This document shows positions 8,759-19,165 of a DNA stretch of 64,000 nt, one piece after another (position 1 is the stretch's first letter; each line of letters starts with the position of its first letter). The DNA comes from Streptomyces sp. Je 1-369 (GTDB lineage Bacteria; Actinomycetota; Actinomycetes; Streptomycetales; Streptomycetaceae), in the NCBI RefSeq assembly GCF_026810505.1, contig NZ_CP101750.1, positions 4,059,254 to 4,123,253 on the forward strand. The letters run 5' to 3'. Made by a program: the position numbers and the translations under genes. The notes below the pieces were generated by a model. It was not told the origin of the DNA. It did not search any database and saw only the letters and a program-made list of their open reading frames with translations.

Positions 8759-10420
8759 TCAGCGGCCCAGCACACCGCCCAGCAGGCCGCGGGGCTGCTC
8801 GCCGCCCGAACCGCCGCCGGAACCGCCGGACGCACCGGCACCGCCCGTACCGCCGCCCGAACCGCCGCTGGACGAGGGCCCCGCGGTCGTTCCCGCGGCC
8901 GGCTGCTGCGGCGCCGACTGCTGCGGCGGTGCCTGGCCCGCCGTGCTGCTGCCCTGCGTCTGGCTGGGCCGTCCGCCCGAACCGACCGTGCCCGTCTCAC
9001 GGGCCGTGCCCGGAGCCGTGGCGCCCTGCGTGGGGCTCGCGGTGCCGCGGCCCCGCGTCGGCGAACTCGACGACGCGGACGGGCTCTGCGACTGCTTCTT
9101 CTGCCGCTTCTTCGCCGGGTCCTGGGGGAGCGCGGAGCCGGGCAGTTCGTTGCGCGGGGCCTCGCCGGGGCCGGGCACGGTGACACGGTCCGCGTCCCGC
9201 ACCGCGCCGCCCAGCATGGAGCCGATGAGCAGCGTCAGGCCGATGACGACCCCGCCGATCAGACCGCCCCGCCGCAGCACGCGCCGCCGCAGGTCCCAGA
9301 TGTCGGAGCGCGGCCCGAGCGTGCGCCACGCCTCACCGGCGAGACGTCCGTCGATGGAGTAGACGGGCGCGCCCGCGATGATCAGCGGCGACCACGCGGC
9401 GAGGTAGATGATGTCGGGCGCGTCGTAGGCGGGGACGGTCTTCCAGCTCACGGTGACGATGAGCGCCGCCGACAGGAGCACGCCGACCGACGCGGCGATC
9501 CGCTGCCAGAGGCCGAGGACCGTCAGGACGCCGACGACGACCTGGAGGAAGGCGATGCACAGGCCGGCGCCCACGGGGTGCTGGAGGGCGAAGTCGCGCA
9601 GTGGCTCGGCGAGCGCCCAGGGGTGCAGCGAGTTCAGCCACTTGACCATGGAGCCGCGCTGGCCGCCGTCGAAGTAGACGGGGTCGCAGAGCTTGCCCAT
9701 GCCGGCGTAGATGGAGATGAACCCGAGGAAGACGCGCATCGGGAGCAGGACCACGCCGAGGTTCATGCGGCGGCCCGGGTAATAGGCGTGCCGGACCGGG
9801 TCCGAGCCGTGCCTGCGTGGCCGCTCCGTGCCGTCGTCGTACGTGTCGTCGGCGTCGTCGTACGCGTCTTCGTAGTCGCGGTCGGCGTACTCCTGCTCGA
9901 GCCGCTCGTCGTAGTCGCTGCCGGGCAGCCGCATCTGCGGCAGCATCCGGGTGCCGGGTTCGGGGGCCCGCGGGCCGATCACGGCGGGCGTCTCGACGGT
10001 CTCGGGGCCGTCGTCGACGCGGGGGATGACCTGGGTGGCGCCCGCGTCCTCCCCGCCGCCGTACGGACCGGCCTCCGCGGCCGAACGGCGTACGCCGCCG
10101 CCGCGCACGGCTTGCAGCAATCTGATGGCGCCCGTGTCGTCCGGCGCGGACTTCCCGCTCCAGACGACGGGCGCACGGCGCTTGGCGGCCGCACCGGCGG
10201 CGGGCATGCGCGCCGTCTCGTCGGACGTGCCCAAGTGCCGTGAGATGCGCGGGGATTGAGTGCGCCCAGCGGCGGGAAGCTGCACGCGGAAACTCGCGTG
10301 ATTGACGATGACCTGCGCCGGGTCGCTCGGCACCTTCACCATGCTCAGCGCGGGAGCATCGTCAAAACCTGACGAGCTTCCCCCAGTGGGAGTGCGGGGT
10401 GTTCTGGTGTCCACACTCAT
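8759..10420 (-). CDS. DoxX-family membrane protein with long disordered tails
   Basis: A 553-residue protein. Residues ~1-215 are polar and low in predicted structure, with an acidic tyrosine/aspartate stretch (DYDERLEQEYADRDYEDAYDD). A DoxX-like four-helix membrane domain follows (LGVVLLPMRVFLGFISIYAGMGKL, then hydrophobic segments around GLCIAFLQVVVGVLTVLGL and VLLSAALIVTVSW), then another hydrophobic segment GGLIGGVVIGLTLLIGSMLGG, and an external tail very rich in Ser, Gly, Pro and Gln. DoxX proteins are linked to thiosulfate:quinone oxidation or redox homeostasis, but here the function is unproven. The gene is monocistronic, with a terminator on its 3' side. Confidence 0.82.
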   Translation of the reverse strand: MSVDTRTPRTPTGGSSSGFDDAPALSMVKVPSDPAQVIVNHASFRVQLPAAGRTQSPRISRHLGTSDETARMPAAGAAAKRRAPVVWSGKSAPDDTGAIRLLQAVRGGGVRRSAAEAGPYGGGEDAGATQVIPRVDDGPETVETPAVIGPRAPEPGTRMLPQMRLPGSDYDERLEQEYADRDYEDAYDDADDTYDDGTERPRRHGSDPVRHAYYPGRRMNLGVVLLPMRVFLGFISIYAGMGKLCDPVYFDGGQRGSMVKWLNSLHPWALAEPLRDFALQHPVGAGLCIAFLQVVVGVLTVLGLWQRIAASVGVLLSAALIVTVSWKTVPAYDAPDIIYLAAWSPLIIAGAPVYSIDGRLAGEAWRTLGPRSDIWDLRRRVLRRGGLIGGVVIGLTLLIGSMLGGAVRDADRVTVPGPGEAPRNELPGSALPQDPAKKRQKKQSQSPSASSSSPTRGRGTASPTQGATAPGTARETGTVGSGGRPSQTQGSSTAGQAPPQQSAPQQPAAGTTAGPSSSGGSGGGTGGAGASGGSGGGSGGEQPRGLLGGVLGR

Positions 10421-10466
10421 CTAACCGAGTGATGTGTGTTTAGGACACTGCCTTGACCATGGAGAA

Positions 10467-10518
10467 ATGTCCGGACCGCGTCAAGAGATCACCGCGACCA
10501 CCACCGCGGCCCGGACAT
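10467..10518 (-). terminator. hairpin terminator after rlmB
   Basis: ATGTCCGGACCGCG and CCGCGGCCCGGACAT pair over 14 positions with one mismatch, around a 22-nt loop, starting 10 nt past the rlmB stop codon. Confidence 0.65.
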
Positions 10519-10527
10519 CACAGTCGA

Positions 10528-11478
10528 TCAGGCGCGACGCCGCGCCGCCTCGTACAGCACGACACCCGCTGCGACACCGGCGTTGAGGGACTCCGCGCCA
10601 CCGGGCATCGGAATCCGCACGCGGTAGTCGCAGGTCTCGCCGACGAGACGCGAGAGGCCCTTGCCCTCGCTGCCGACGACGATGACGACCGGGCCCGCGA
10701 GGGCCTCCAGGTCACCGACCTCGTGCTCGCCGTCGGCGGCGAGGCCGACCACGGCGACGCCCGCCTTCTTGTACTGCTCCAGGGCGCGCGTCAGGTTCGT
10801 GGCGCGCGCGACCGGCGTCCGCGCGGCGGTGCCCGCGGACGTCTTCCACGCACCGGCCGTCATACCGGCGGCGCGCCGCTCGGGCACGAGCACGCCGTGG
10901 CCGCCGAACGCGCAGACGGAGCGGACGACCGCGCCGAGGTTGCGCGGGTCCGTCACGCCGTCGAGGGCGACGATCAGCGGGTCCTTGCCCTCGTCGAACG
11001 CGGCGGCGACGAGGTCCTCCGGGTGCGCGTACTCGTACGGCGGGACCTGGAGCACGAGGCCCTGGTGGTTGAGGCCGTTCGTCATGCGGTCGAGCTCGGG
11101 GCGGGGCGCCTCCATCAGGTGGATGCCGCCGCGCTCGGCCGCGAGCTGCAGCGCCTCGCGGACCCGCTCGTCGTTGTCGATGAACTGCTGGACGTAGAGC
11201 GTGGAAGCGGGCACGCCGTCGCGCAGCGCCTCGAAGACCGGGTTGCGGCCGACGACCATCTCGGACGTGCCCTTGCCGCCGCGCCCCTTGAGCGTGGCGG
11301 GACGGCGTCCGCCCGCGGCCTTCTTGGCCTTGGCGTTGGCGATGCGGTTCTTCACGTGCCCCTTGCGGGCCTCGGCGGGCGGCGTCGGGCCCTTGCCCTC
11401 CAGGCCGCGGCGCCGATTGCCGCCGCTGCCGACCTGCGCGCCCTTCTTGCCGGACATGCGGCGGTTGTTAGCGGCCAT
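10528..11478 (-). CDS. rlmB: 23S rRNA (guanosine-2'-O)-methyltransferase RlmB
   Basis: A 316-residue SpoU/TrmH-family knotted methyltransferase, which methylates the 2'-OH of G2251 (E. coli numbering) in 23S rRNA using SAM. The first ~70 residues are a Lys/Arg/Gly-rich tail typical of actinobacterial RlmB; the substrate-binding domain begins [14 protein letters not shown]; the SPOUT domain carries the three motifs [30 protein letters not shown] and [22 protein letters not shown]. An AGGTAGG Shine-Dalgarno precedes ATG 11478. It lies downstream of cysS on the same strand, the usual actinobacterial order, separated by 158 bp with a tandem repeat. Confidence 0.93.
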   Translation of the reverse strand: MAANNRRMSGKKGAQVGSGGNRRRGLEGKGPTPPAEARKGHVKNRIANAKAKKAAGGRRPATLKGRGGKGTSEMVVGRNPVFEALRDGVPASTLYVQQFIDNDERVREALQLAAERGGIHLMEAPRPELDRMTNGLNHQGLVLQVPPYEYAHPEDLVAAAFDEGKDPLIVALDGVTDPRNLGAVVRSVCAFGGHGVLVPERRAAGMTAGAWKTSAGTAARTPVARATNLTRALEQYKKAGVAVVGLAADGEHEVGDLEALAGPVVIVVGSEGKGLSRLVGETCDYRVRIPMPGGAESLNAGVAAGVVLYEAARRRA

Positions 11479-11530
11479 GACCTACCTGTCTGTTGTGATG
11501 CGTGGGCGCGTACGTGCGTACGCGCGCGGG

Positions 11531-11580
11531 TGTGCGTCTGTGTACCTCGGTGTACGTCTGCGTACCTCGGTGTACGTCTA
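11531..11580. repeat. 20-bp tandem repeat between cysS and rlmB
   Basis: Two and a half copies of a 20-bp unit, TGTACGTCTGCGTACCTCGG with two substitutions in the first copy. The unit is rich in GTAC and sits in the 158-bp gap between two translation-related genes. It may affect message stability or be neutral slippage. Confidence 0.75.
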
Positions 11581-11636
11581 TGAAGTGTGCCGCCCGGAAG
11601 GCCGAGAGGCACATCCGGGCGCACATCGACTGTGGC

Positions 11637-13040
<1,404 letters not shown>

Positions 13041-13110
13041 CACTCCAGAGTAGTGGGCGCGGGACAGTGCCCCACGCCCCCTGGCCCCACCGTGCACGGA
13101 CTGTGACGTG

Positions 13111-13148
13111 AGGCCCGTCCTCAGATGCGGAGGCCCGTCCTCAGATGC
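13111..13148. repeat. 20-bp tandem duplication at the 3' end of the PPOX gene
   Basis: AGGCCCGTCCTCAGATGC occurs twice with a 20-bp period (13111-13128 and 13131-13148). The second copy contains the stop codon of the neighbouring minus-strand gene, so the first copy is a duplicated 3' end that now lies outside the gene. Confidence 0.75.
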
Positions 13149-13545
13149 TGCCGACGACCTTCCGCGCGCTCACCCTCACCACGACCCGCTGGGTGTCGTC
13201 CTTCGAGGACGGGTTGAACTCCGCGTACTTCTTGCCCGTGTACTTCATCGACAGCTCGTCGATGAGCTCCTGCCCGCCCTCCGTCGTCATCTCCGCCGTC
13301 CCCCGGATCTCCGCGTACGTGTACGGCGCGTCGGCGGGCTGCACCAGCACCGTCACCCGCGGATCCCGCCGCAGGTTCTTCTCCTTGCGCCGGTCGACCG
13401 TCGTCGAGAACAACACGTCGTCCCCGTCCCGCTTCACCCAGACCGGGGACACCTGCGGGCTGCCGTCGGGCTGGATCGTCGCGACATTGATGAAGACCGG
13501 GCTGTCGAGGAGGTCTTTCAGGGCGTCGGAGAGCTGGGCGGACAT
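13141..13545 (-). CDS. PPOX-class F420/flavin-dependent protein
   Basis: A 134-residue split beta-barrel protein of the pyridoxamine 5'-phosphate oxidase-like superfamily, actinobacterial class, which typically binds F420 or FMN. Recognisable segments are NVATIQPDGSPQVSPVWVKRDGDDVLFST near the N-terminus, the cofactor-loop RRKEKNLRRDPRVTVLV, and AEIRGTAEMTTEGG. AAGGAG lies 7 nt before the ATG. Most relatives reduce or protect against small oxidised molecules; the substrate is not known. Confidence 0.85.
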   Translation of the reverse strand: MSAQLSDALKDLLDSPVFINVATIQPDGSPQVSPVWVKRDGDDVLFSTTVDRRKEKNLRRDPRVTVLVQPADAPYTYAEIRGTAEMTTEGGQELIDELSMKYTGKKYAEFNPSSKDDTQRVVVRVSARKVVGSI

Positions 13546-13618
13546 GGCTCACTCCTTCGTGCGGTGTGCGTACGGGGCATTCGCCTGTACGAGGCCTACG
13601 AATACCCCATTGCCCGCC

Positions 13619-14134
13619 CTACGACGACGTACGTACGACCAACGCGGTGGCGATCGCCGCCAGACCGTCGCCGCGGCCCGGGAAACCCAGGCCGTCGGTG
13701 GTGGCCCCCGAGACGGAGACCGGTGCGCCCGCCGCCTCGGAGAGCACCTTCTGGGCCTCGTCCCTGCGCTTGCCGATCTTCGGGCGGTCGCCGATGACCT
13801 GGACGGCGACGTTGCCGATGGTGAAGCCGGCGTCCCTGACGATGCGGGCGGCCTCGGTGAGCAGGGTCAGGCCGGAGGCGCCGGACCACTCGGGGCGGCC
13901 GGTGCCGAAGTGGGCGCCGAGGTCGCCGAGGCCCGCCGCGGAGAACAGCGCGTTGCACGCGGCGTGCGCGACGACGTCGGCGTCGGAGTGCCCGGCGAGA
14001 CCGGGTCCCTGGTCCTCCCACTTCAGGCCCGCGCACCACAGCTCGCGGCCCTCTTCGAAGGCGTGGATGTCGGTGCCGATGCCCACCTGGGGAAGGAGGA
14101 CGGCGTGGGCGGCGGCCGGGGTCTCAGAAGCCAT
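13619..14134 (-). CDS. ispF: 2-C-methyl-D-erythritol 2,4-cyclodiphosphate synthase
   Basis: A 171-residue enzyme of the MEP isoprenoid pathway, converting CDP-ME 2-phosphate to the cyclodiphosphate with loss of CMP. The metal-binding G-T-D-I-H-A near residues 20-25 and [12 protein letters not shown] are present, with [11 protein letters not shown] in the C-terminal half. It starts 11 nt inside the end of ispD, so the two are co-translated. Confidence 0.95.
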   Translation of the reverse strand: MASETPAAAHAVLLPQVGIGTDIHAFEEGRELWCAGLKWEDQGPGLAGHSDADVVAHAACNALFSAAGLGDLGAHFGTGRPEWSGASGLTLLTEAARIVRDAGFTIGNVAVQVIGDRPKIGKRRDEAQKVLSEAAGAPVSVSGATTDGLGFPGRGDGLAAIATALVVRTSS

Positions 14135-14855
14135 CGTTCGCCCTCCTGCGGGCCAGGACCGCCTCCGCGAGGACCAGATCCAGGGGACGCGTCACCTTGA
14201 ACGCCTCCTCGTGGCCGGGCACGCACACGACCGGCAGCCCCAGCTGCTCGACCATGCCCGCGTCGTCCGTCACCTGTCCCGTCACGCTCTCGTGGGCGCG
14301 TACGAGCGTCGCGCGGTCGAAGCCCTGCGGGGTCTGCACGGCGCGCAGCCGAGCGCGCTCGGGCGTGTCGACGACCGGCTCGGGCGCGCCCTGCTCCGCC
14401 GCGGGCTCGACCTGCTTGACCGTGTCGGCCAGCGGGAGCGCGGGGACCACGGCGGGGGCGCCGTCGCGTACGGCCTCGATGACGCCGTCGACCGTGTCGA
14501 CCGGCACCAGCGGGCGGGCCGCGTCGTGCACGAGCACGATGTCGAAACCGGGCGGCAGCGCGTCGAGACCGGCCCGCACGGACTCCTGGCGGCTCTCCCC
14601 ACCGGGCACGACGAGGAAGTCGGTCCGCTCGGGCAGCGAGTGGTCGTCGAGGAGTGTCTTGACCCCGGCGGCGCCGTCCGGGGGCGCCACCACGACGACG
14701 AGGGAGACCGCGCGGGACTCAGCCATGGCGCGCACGGCATGAATCAGCATCGGGGTGCCGTTCAGCGCGCGAAGCGCTTTGGGGGCGCCCGGGCCGAGGC
14801 GCACGCCCCGCCCAGCCGCGGGAATGACCACCGCGGTACGGGATTCGCTAGACAT
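14124..14855 (-). CDS. ispD: 2-C-methyl-D-erythritol 4-phosphate cytidylyltransferase
   Basis: A 243-residue MEP-pathway enzyme making CDP-ME from MEP and CTP. The N-terminal nucleotide loop [18 protein letters not shown], the DAARPLV segment and the TPQGF motif in [18 protein letters not shown] identify it. It overlaps ispF by 11 nt and lies downstream of carD on the same strand, the common streptomycete order carD-ispD-ispF, although 299 bp separate carD from ispD, so a separate promoter is possible. Confidence 0.95.
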   Translation of the reverse strand: MSSESRTAVVIPAAGRGVRLGPGAPKALRALNGTPMLIHAVRAMAESRAVSLVVVVAPPDGAAGVKTLLDDHSLPERTDFLVVPGGESRQESVRAGLDALPPGFDIVLVHDAARPLVPVDTVDGVIEAVRDGAPAVVPALPLADTVKQVEPAAEQGAPEPVVDTPERARLRAVQTPQGFDRATLVRAHESVTGQVTDDAGMVEQLGLPVVCVPGHEEAFKVTRPLDLVLAEAVLARRRANDGF

Positions 14856-15019
14856 CGGTTCCGTTCAGGTTTGTGTGCTCGGCCGACGTGGGTATGGCCA
14901 CACCGTGCCGGGCGGGACGGACGCCTTGACCGGACCCTTCCGTGACATTCGGTCGAGTCAGCCGCACGAGCCCGGCACGCCAGCAACGGCCCTTCGGGGT
15001 CGCCCCACCACATCGGCCC

Positions 15020-15044
15020 GGGTACGAAACAGCCTGGGTACGAA
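15020..15044. repeat. direct repeat GGGTACGAA, 16-bp period
   Basis: GGGTACGAA occurs at 15020-15028 and 15036-15044 in the gap between ispD and carD. On the minus strand it reads TTCGTACCC twice. It could be a pair of binding half-sites upstream of ispD, or chance. Confidence 0.35.
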
Positions 15045-15154
15045 CATGCCGCAGCGCCCGGCGACTCCATGAAGGGTCAGCGGGCACCGCGGCATTGCTG
15101 CGCCTGGTCGACGCGGGAGCGCCGAGGCATGTCCTGCACCTCGGGGCGTCCGCG

Positions 15155-15637
15155 TCAGGACGCGAGGACCTCGTCCAGCAGGGCCTCGGCCTTGTCCTCG
15201 TTCGTGTTCTCCGCGAGGGCGAGCTCGCTCACCAGGATCTGGCGGGCCTTGGCGAGCATGCGCTTCTCACCGGCCGACAGTCCACGCTCGCGCTCCCGAC
15301 GCCACAGGTCACGGACGACTTCCGCGACCTTGATGACATCGCCGGAGGCGAGCTTCTCGAGATTTGCCTTGTAGCGGCGCGACCAGTTCGTGGGCTCTTC
15401 TGCGTACGGCGCGCGCAGTACTTCGAAGACCCGGTCGAGGCCGTCCTGCCCGACCACATCACGCACGCCGACGAACTCCGCATTGTCCGCTGGCACACGC
15501 ACCGTCAGGTCGCCCTGGGCGACCTTCAGCACCAAGTAGGTCTTGTCCACGCCTTTGATCTGGCGAGTTTCGATGGCCTCGATCAGCGCGGCCCCGTGAT
15601 GGGGATAGACCACGGTGTCGCCAACCTTGAACGTCAT
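15155..15637 (-). CDS. carD: CarD-family RNA polymerase-binding regulator
   Basis: A 160-residue CarD/CdnL-type protein that binds the RNA polymerase beta subunit and stabilises open promoter complexes, essential for rRNA expression in mycobacteria. The N-terminal RNAP-interacting domain begins [19 protein letters not shown]; the helical DNA-binding domain contains [15 protein letters not shown] and [15 protein letters not shown] with the conserved tryptophan. ATG 15637 has GGAAGGGG about 10 nt upstream; an in-frame ATG ten codons earlier is less well placed. Confidence 0.93.
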   Translation of the reverse strand: MTFKVGDTVVYPHHGAALIEAIETRQIKGVDKTYLVLKVAQGDLTVRVPADNAEFVGVRDVVGQDGLDRVFEVLRAPYAEEPTNWSRRYKANLEKLASGDVIKVAEVVRDLWRRERERGLSAGEKRMLAKARQILVSELALAENTNEDKAEALLDEVLAS

Positions 15638-16320
15638 GTGACAGGTACCCCTTCCGTGGCTATCCATCCTAACACGAGAACCGCCTCTTCTGAATGGCGT
15701 TTTCGCAGGTCAGGGCATATCTCGGGGCTTGACAACAGCAACAAGAACGTGCTTCGCAGGGCCTCCGGAACGGGGTATTCGCAGGTCGGAGCGGCTCTCC
15801 GGGGAGCCGGAAACACCCCCGTCACGCACCCCCCGAGGGGCCCCGAAGAGGCTGAACGTCCCGGTTTGCGCGGTTCCAAGCGGTGAACTTCCGATACTCC
15901 GTTCGGTGGCCGGAGAGATGTGCTGAGTGACGCCCGACGCGATTCCTGAATTGATCAAGATTGACCAAGTGACGCGATGATCAATTCCCCGCACTCCTCG
16001 CCGTACCCACCTCCGTACTCCCGCGCATTCCTTACGGGAAATCCGCAAGGCGTGACACCCGGACTCTTGACCGCGCTTATGCGAGAACGGACCGAGGAGC
16101 GTCTCGTGCGACGACCGCGGCCCGCCGCGCGCGGCGCCTGGCCCTCCTCCCGCCGCGACCGTCCCGGGTGCCCGTGCGTGGTCCGGCGCCCTAAGGGGCG
16201 GGTCGGGTGCGACTGCGCGGGAACGGCTCGGTAACCTAAGCGCGCTGACACATACTTAGGACGGCTTTACGGCCGCCCGCCCCGTCCTGTACCGCCCACG
16301 TTCAAGGAGTTGCCGCCGCC
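15638..16320. other. 683-bp intergenic region between divergent carD and a lipoprotein gene
   Basis: I see no convincing gene here. On the carD side, TAGGAT about 36 nt upstream of the start is a possible -10 box. The middle holds an AT-rich perfect inverted repeat (listed separately) that stands out from the GC-rich surroundings. Near the right end CCTAAG (16235-16240) and CTTAGG (16255-16260) form an inverted pair 14 nt apart just before the lipoprotein promoter area. Confidence 0.6.
15948..15987. repeat. AT-rich perfect inverted repeat
   Basis: GAATTGATCA (15948-15957) and TGATCAATTC (15978-15987) are exact complements separated by 20 nt. Overlapping the left arm is a 10-bp direct repeat, TTGATCAAGA then TTGACCAAGT. 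It could be an operator or a hairpin in a long leader; no family is recognised. Confidence 0.6.
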
Positions 16321-17067
16321 GTGAGCCGCAGCCTTCGACGCGGCGCCCTCGCCGCCACCGCCCTCGCGTTCTCGCTCGCCTCGCTCACCGCGTGCGCCGC
16401 AGGCAACAACGCACAGACGATGGAGGTCAAGCCGGACAACGCCGCGATCTCCGTCGGCGACATCAAGATCCAGAACGCCATGGTCATCACGCAGCCCGAC
16501 CTGGAGTCGAAGGGACCCGCCGTGGTCTCCGCGACGATCTTCAACGCCGGTGACAAGGCCCAGACCCTGAACTCCATCTCGGTCGACGGCACCGACAAGA
16601 AGGCCAAGCTCACGCGTGGCAAGGACGACAAGGACTCCAAGCCGAACGGTCCGCTGACCATTCCGGCCGGCGGCTCCATCGTCATCGGTGGCAAGGACAA
16701 CGCCTCGGCGGTCCTGTCCGGCAGCCGCGAGGCGGTCAAGGACGGCAACGCGCAGCCCGTCACCTTCGCCTTCAGCAGGACCGGCAACGTGAAGATGGAA
16801 GCGTTCGTCGTGCCGGCCGACAGCTACTTCTCCAAGTGGGGCCCGAGCCAGCTCCCGCAGTCCCCGGACGGCAAGCCGTCCAAGCCGGGTAAGTCCGGCA
16901 AGCCGCAGGAGCCCGACACGGGCGCCTCCGGGTCCGCCACCAACCCGTCCGGCAAGCCTTCGGGCAAGCCGTCGGGCAACCCCTCCGGCAACGCGGACCC
17001 GTCCTCGGACGCCGCGGACCACGGTGCGGGTACGGAGAACGGCACCGGGACCGGCGCCGAGCACTGA
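16321..17067 (+). CDS. DUF461-type lipoprotein
   Basis: A 248-residue exported lipoprotein. The signal peptide ends at lipobox LTAC (lipid Cys at about residue 25). A beta-rich domain like the DUF461/PCuAC copper-chaperone fold spans roughly residues 35-180 (AAISVGDIKIQNAMVI..., VSATIFNAGDKAQTL), but the H-x-M copper ligands of true PCuAC proteins are not evident, so copper binding is doubtful. The C-terminal ~65 residues are a Ser/Gly/Pro/Lys-rich tail with GKPSGKPSGNPSGN repeats. GTG start with AAGGAG about 11 nt upstream. A bidirectional terminator separates it from convergent phoP. Confidence 0.8.
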   Translation: MSRSLRRGALAATALAFSLASLTACAAGNNAQTMEVKPDNAAISVGDIKIQNAMVITQPDLESKGPAVVSATIFNAGDKAQTLNSISVDGTDKKAKLTRGKDDKDSKPNGPLTIPAGGSIVIGGKDNASAVLSGSREAVKDGNAQPVTFAFSRTGNVKMEAFVVPADSYFSKWGPSQLPQSPDGKPSKPGKSGKPQEPDTGASGSATNPSGKPSGKPSGNPSGNADPSSDAADHGAGTENGTGTGAEH

Positions 17068-17079
17068 TCGACGTACGAG

Positions 17080-17124
17080 CACGGGGAAGGGCGGGACCTC
17101 ACCGAGGTCCCGCCCTTCCCCGTG
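17080..17124. terminator. bidirectional terminator between the DUF461 gene and phoP
   Basis: A perfect 21-bp stem (CACGGGGAAGGGCGGGACCTC with its complement) around a 3-nt loop, positioned between convergent stop codons. Confidence 0.88.
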
Positions 17125-17140
17125 TCATGCGTACCGCGGT

Positions 17141-17821
17141 TTACGGCTCGAACTTGTAGCCCAGACCGCGGACCGTCACCAGGTAGCGCGGCGCCCCCGG
17201 GTCCGGCTCGATCTTGGCGCGCAGGCGCTTCACGTGAACGTCGAGGGTCTTGGTGTCCCCCACGTAGTCCGCGCCCCAGACGCGGTCGATGAGCTGCATA
17301 CGGGTCAGTACGCGGCCCGCGTTGCGCAGCAGCATCTCCAAGAGGTCGAACTCCTTCAGCGGCAAGTCGACCTTGGAGCCGGAGACCGTGACCACGTGGC
17401 GGTCGACGTCCATCCGGACCGGTCCGGCCTCCAGCGCCTGCGGGGTGACCTCCTCCGGCTCGCCGCGGCGGCGCAGCACCGCGCGGATGCGGGCGACCAG
17501 CTCGCGGGAGGAGAAGGGCTTCGTTACGTAGTCATCGGCTCCTATTTCCAGGCCGACGACCTTGTCGATCTCGCTGTCCTTGGCGGTCACCATGATCACC
17601 GGGACGTTGGAGCGGCTGCGCAGCTGGCGGCAGACCTCGGTACCGGGCAGGCCCGGCAGCATCAGGTCGAGCAGGACGAGGTCGGCGCCGTTGCGCTCGA
17701 ATTCGTCGAGTCCGTCCGGGCCTGTCGCCGCGATGGCGACTTCGAAGCCCTCCTTGCGGAGCATGTAGGACAGGGCGTCGCTGAAGGATTCCTCGTCCTC
17801 GACGACGAGCACTCGGGTCAC
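17141..17821 (-). CDS. phoP: phosphate-response regulator PhoP
   Basis: A 226-residue OmpR-type regulator that binds PHO boxes when phosphorylated by PhoR under phosphate limitation, controlling phosphate scavenging and, in Streptomyces, antibiotic production. The receiver has acidic residues E8/D9, phosphoacceptor D52 in LVLLDLMLPGLPG, and the lysine in YVTKPF; the winged-helix domain contains LPLKEFDLLEMLLRNAGRVLTR and TLDVHVKRLRAKIEPDP. GTG 17821 overlaps the phoR stop as GTGA, so translation is coupled. A 652-codon open frame through phoR is an artefact of GC-rich antisense/out-of-phase reading. Confidence 0.96.
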   Translation of the reverse strand: MTRVLVVEDEESFSDALSYMLRKEGFEVAIAATGPDGLDEFERNGADLVLLDLMLPGLPGTEVCRQLRSRSNVPVIMVTAKDSEIDKVVGLEIGADDYVTKPFSSRELVARIRAVLRRRGEPEEVTPQALEAGPVRMDVDRHVVTVSGSKVDLPLKEFDLLEMLLRNAGRVLTRMQLIDRVWGADYVGDTKTLDVHVKRLRAKIEPDPGAPRYLVTVRGLGYKFEP

Positions 17822-19092
17822 GGAAGGACCTCCGGGGCAGGAATGGGTTCGTACGTGGTGGTTGCGGCGGTTCCGGCGCTGTCGCCTGATGAGGTGGCCC
17901 CGTCGTCGGGTCCGCCGCCGTGACCTGATCCGCGGTCGCGGTGCGCGGCCGCCTCGGGCAGCCGCAGGGTGAACGTGGAGCCCTGACCCTCGGAGCTCCA
18001 CACGGTGACCTCCCCGCCGTGCGAGGCGGCCACGTGCTTGACGATGGCGAGACCGAGACCGGTGCCGCCGGTGGCCCGCGAGCGGGCCGGGTCGACGCGG
18101 TAGAAGCGCTCGAAGATGCGCTCCTTGTCCTTGTCGGAGATGCCGATGCCCTGGTCGGTGACCGCGACCTCGATGAGGTCCCCGCCGGGAGCGGAGACCC
18201 GGCGGGCGGCGATGCCCACGCGGGTGCGGGCGGGCGAGTAGTTCACGGCGTTCTCGACGAGATTGCCGAGGGCCGCCGCGAGCTGCCCGCGGTTGCCCCA
18301 TATCTGGAGGTCGGCGGTGCCGCCCGAGGCCATGGTGATCTGCTTGTGGGAGGCCTGGTGGCGGCTGCGGTCGATCGCCTCCGCCACCAGTTCGTCGACA
18401 CGGACGGGCTCGGCGTCCTCCAGGGGGTCGTCGTTCTGTACCCGGGAGAGGTCGATGAGTTCCTGGACGAGGCTGGTCAGGCGGGTCGCCTCGATCTGCA
18501 TGCGGCCCGCGAAGCGCTCGACGGCCTCCGGGTCGTCCGAGGCGTCCATGACGGCTTCGGAGAGGAGCGAGAGCGCCCCCACGGGGGTCTTCAGCTCGTG
18601 GCTCACGTTCGCGACGAAGTCGCGTCGTACGGCCTCGATGCGGCGGGCCTCGGTGAGGTCCTCCACGAGGAGCAGCACGAGCCGCGAGCCCAGCGGCGCC
18701 ACCCGCGCGGAGACCGCGAGGGCCTCTCCGCGGCCGGTGCCGCGCCGCGGCAGGTCCAGCTCGACCTGGCGTATCTCGCCGTCGCGGCGGGTGTCGCGGG
18801 CCATCTGCAGCATCGGCTCGACGGCGAGCTTCCCGCCGCGTACGAGTCCGAGTGCGTACGCCGCCGAGCTCGCCTTGACCACGCTGTCGGCCTCGTCGAG
18901 GACGACGGCTGAGGAGCGGAGCACGGAAAGCACCGTGTCCACGCCGGGTGGCAGTACGGGATCGGTGTGCAGGGAGGTCCGGGTGGGGCGTTTCTGGTCG
19001 CGCTCGCTCCATCGGAACGCCAGCATGGCGATGACACCGGTGCACACCCCGGCGATCGCTGCCGCTGCGGCGACCGCCGCGTTCACGTCCAT
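17818..19092 (-). CDS. phoR: phosphate sensor histidine kinase PhoR
   Basis: A 424-residue membrane-anchored kinase partner of PhoP. One N-terminal transmembrane segment (VAAAAAIAGVCTGVIAMLAF) is followed by a PAS-like domain, the H-box VSHELKTP with His165, and the catalytic ATPase motifs (NLVENAVNYS, VTDQGIGIS, GTGLGLAIVKH). The C-terminal ~45 residues are disordered and rich in Gly/Asp/Ala. It overlaps phoP by four bases. The divergent promoter region to phoU carries two PHO boxes, so the operon is likely self-controlled by PhoP. Confidence 0.95.
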   Translation of the reverse strand: MDVNAAVAAAAAIAGVCTGVIAMLAFRWSERDQKRPTRTSLHTDPVLPPGVDTVLSVLRSSAVVLDEADSVVKASSAAYALGLVRGGKLAVEPMLQMARDTRRDGEIRQVELDLPRRGTGRGEALAVSARVAPLGSRLVLLLVEDLTEARRIEAVRRDFVANVSHELKTPVGALSLLSEAVMDASDDPEAVERFAGRMQIEATRLTSLVQELIDLSRVQNDDPLEDAEPVRVDELVAEAIDRSRHQASHKQITMASGGTADLQIWGNRGQLAAALGNLVENAVNYSPARTRVGIAARRVSAPGGDLIEVAVTDQGIGISDKDKERIFERFYRVDPARSRATGGTGLGLAIVKHVAASHGGEVTVWSSEGQGSTFTLRLPEAAAHRDRGSGHGGGPDDGATSSGDSAGTAATTTYEPIPAPEVLP

Positions 19093-19165
19093 GCCTCAAG
19101 GTTATGCGCCGAGTAAGAGCCGGTCACAGCCGTACGGGTGCTCGCTCGAACACTCGTCGCCCAGA

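Noticed and set aside
11531..11580. A CRISPR-like array (also 29379-29437 and 36685-36726)
   Set aside because: The units are contiguous tandem repeats without unique spacers, and no cas genes are in the window.
16235..16260. An iron (DmdR) box at the DUF461 gene
   Set aside because: The half-sites CCTAAG/CTTAGG are too far apart (14 nt) to match the 19-bp TTAGGTTAGGCTCACCTAA consensus.
17141..19099. A single 652-codon reading frame through phoP and most of phoR
   Set aside because: Only its last 226 residues are PhoP; the upstream part is phoR read in the wrong frame. The GTGA overlap shows two separate genes.
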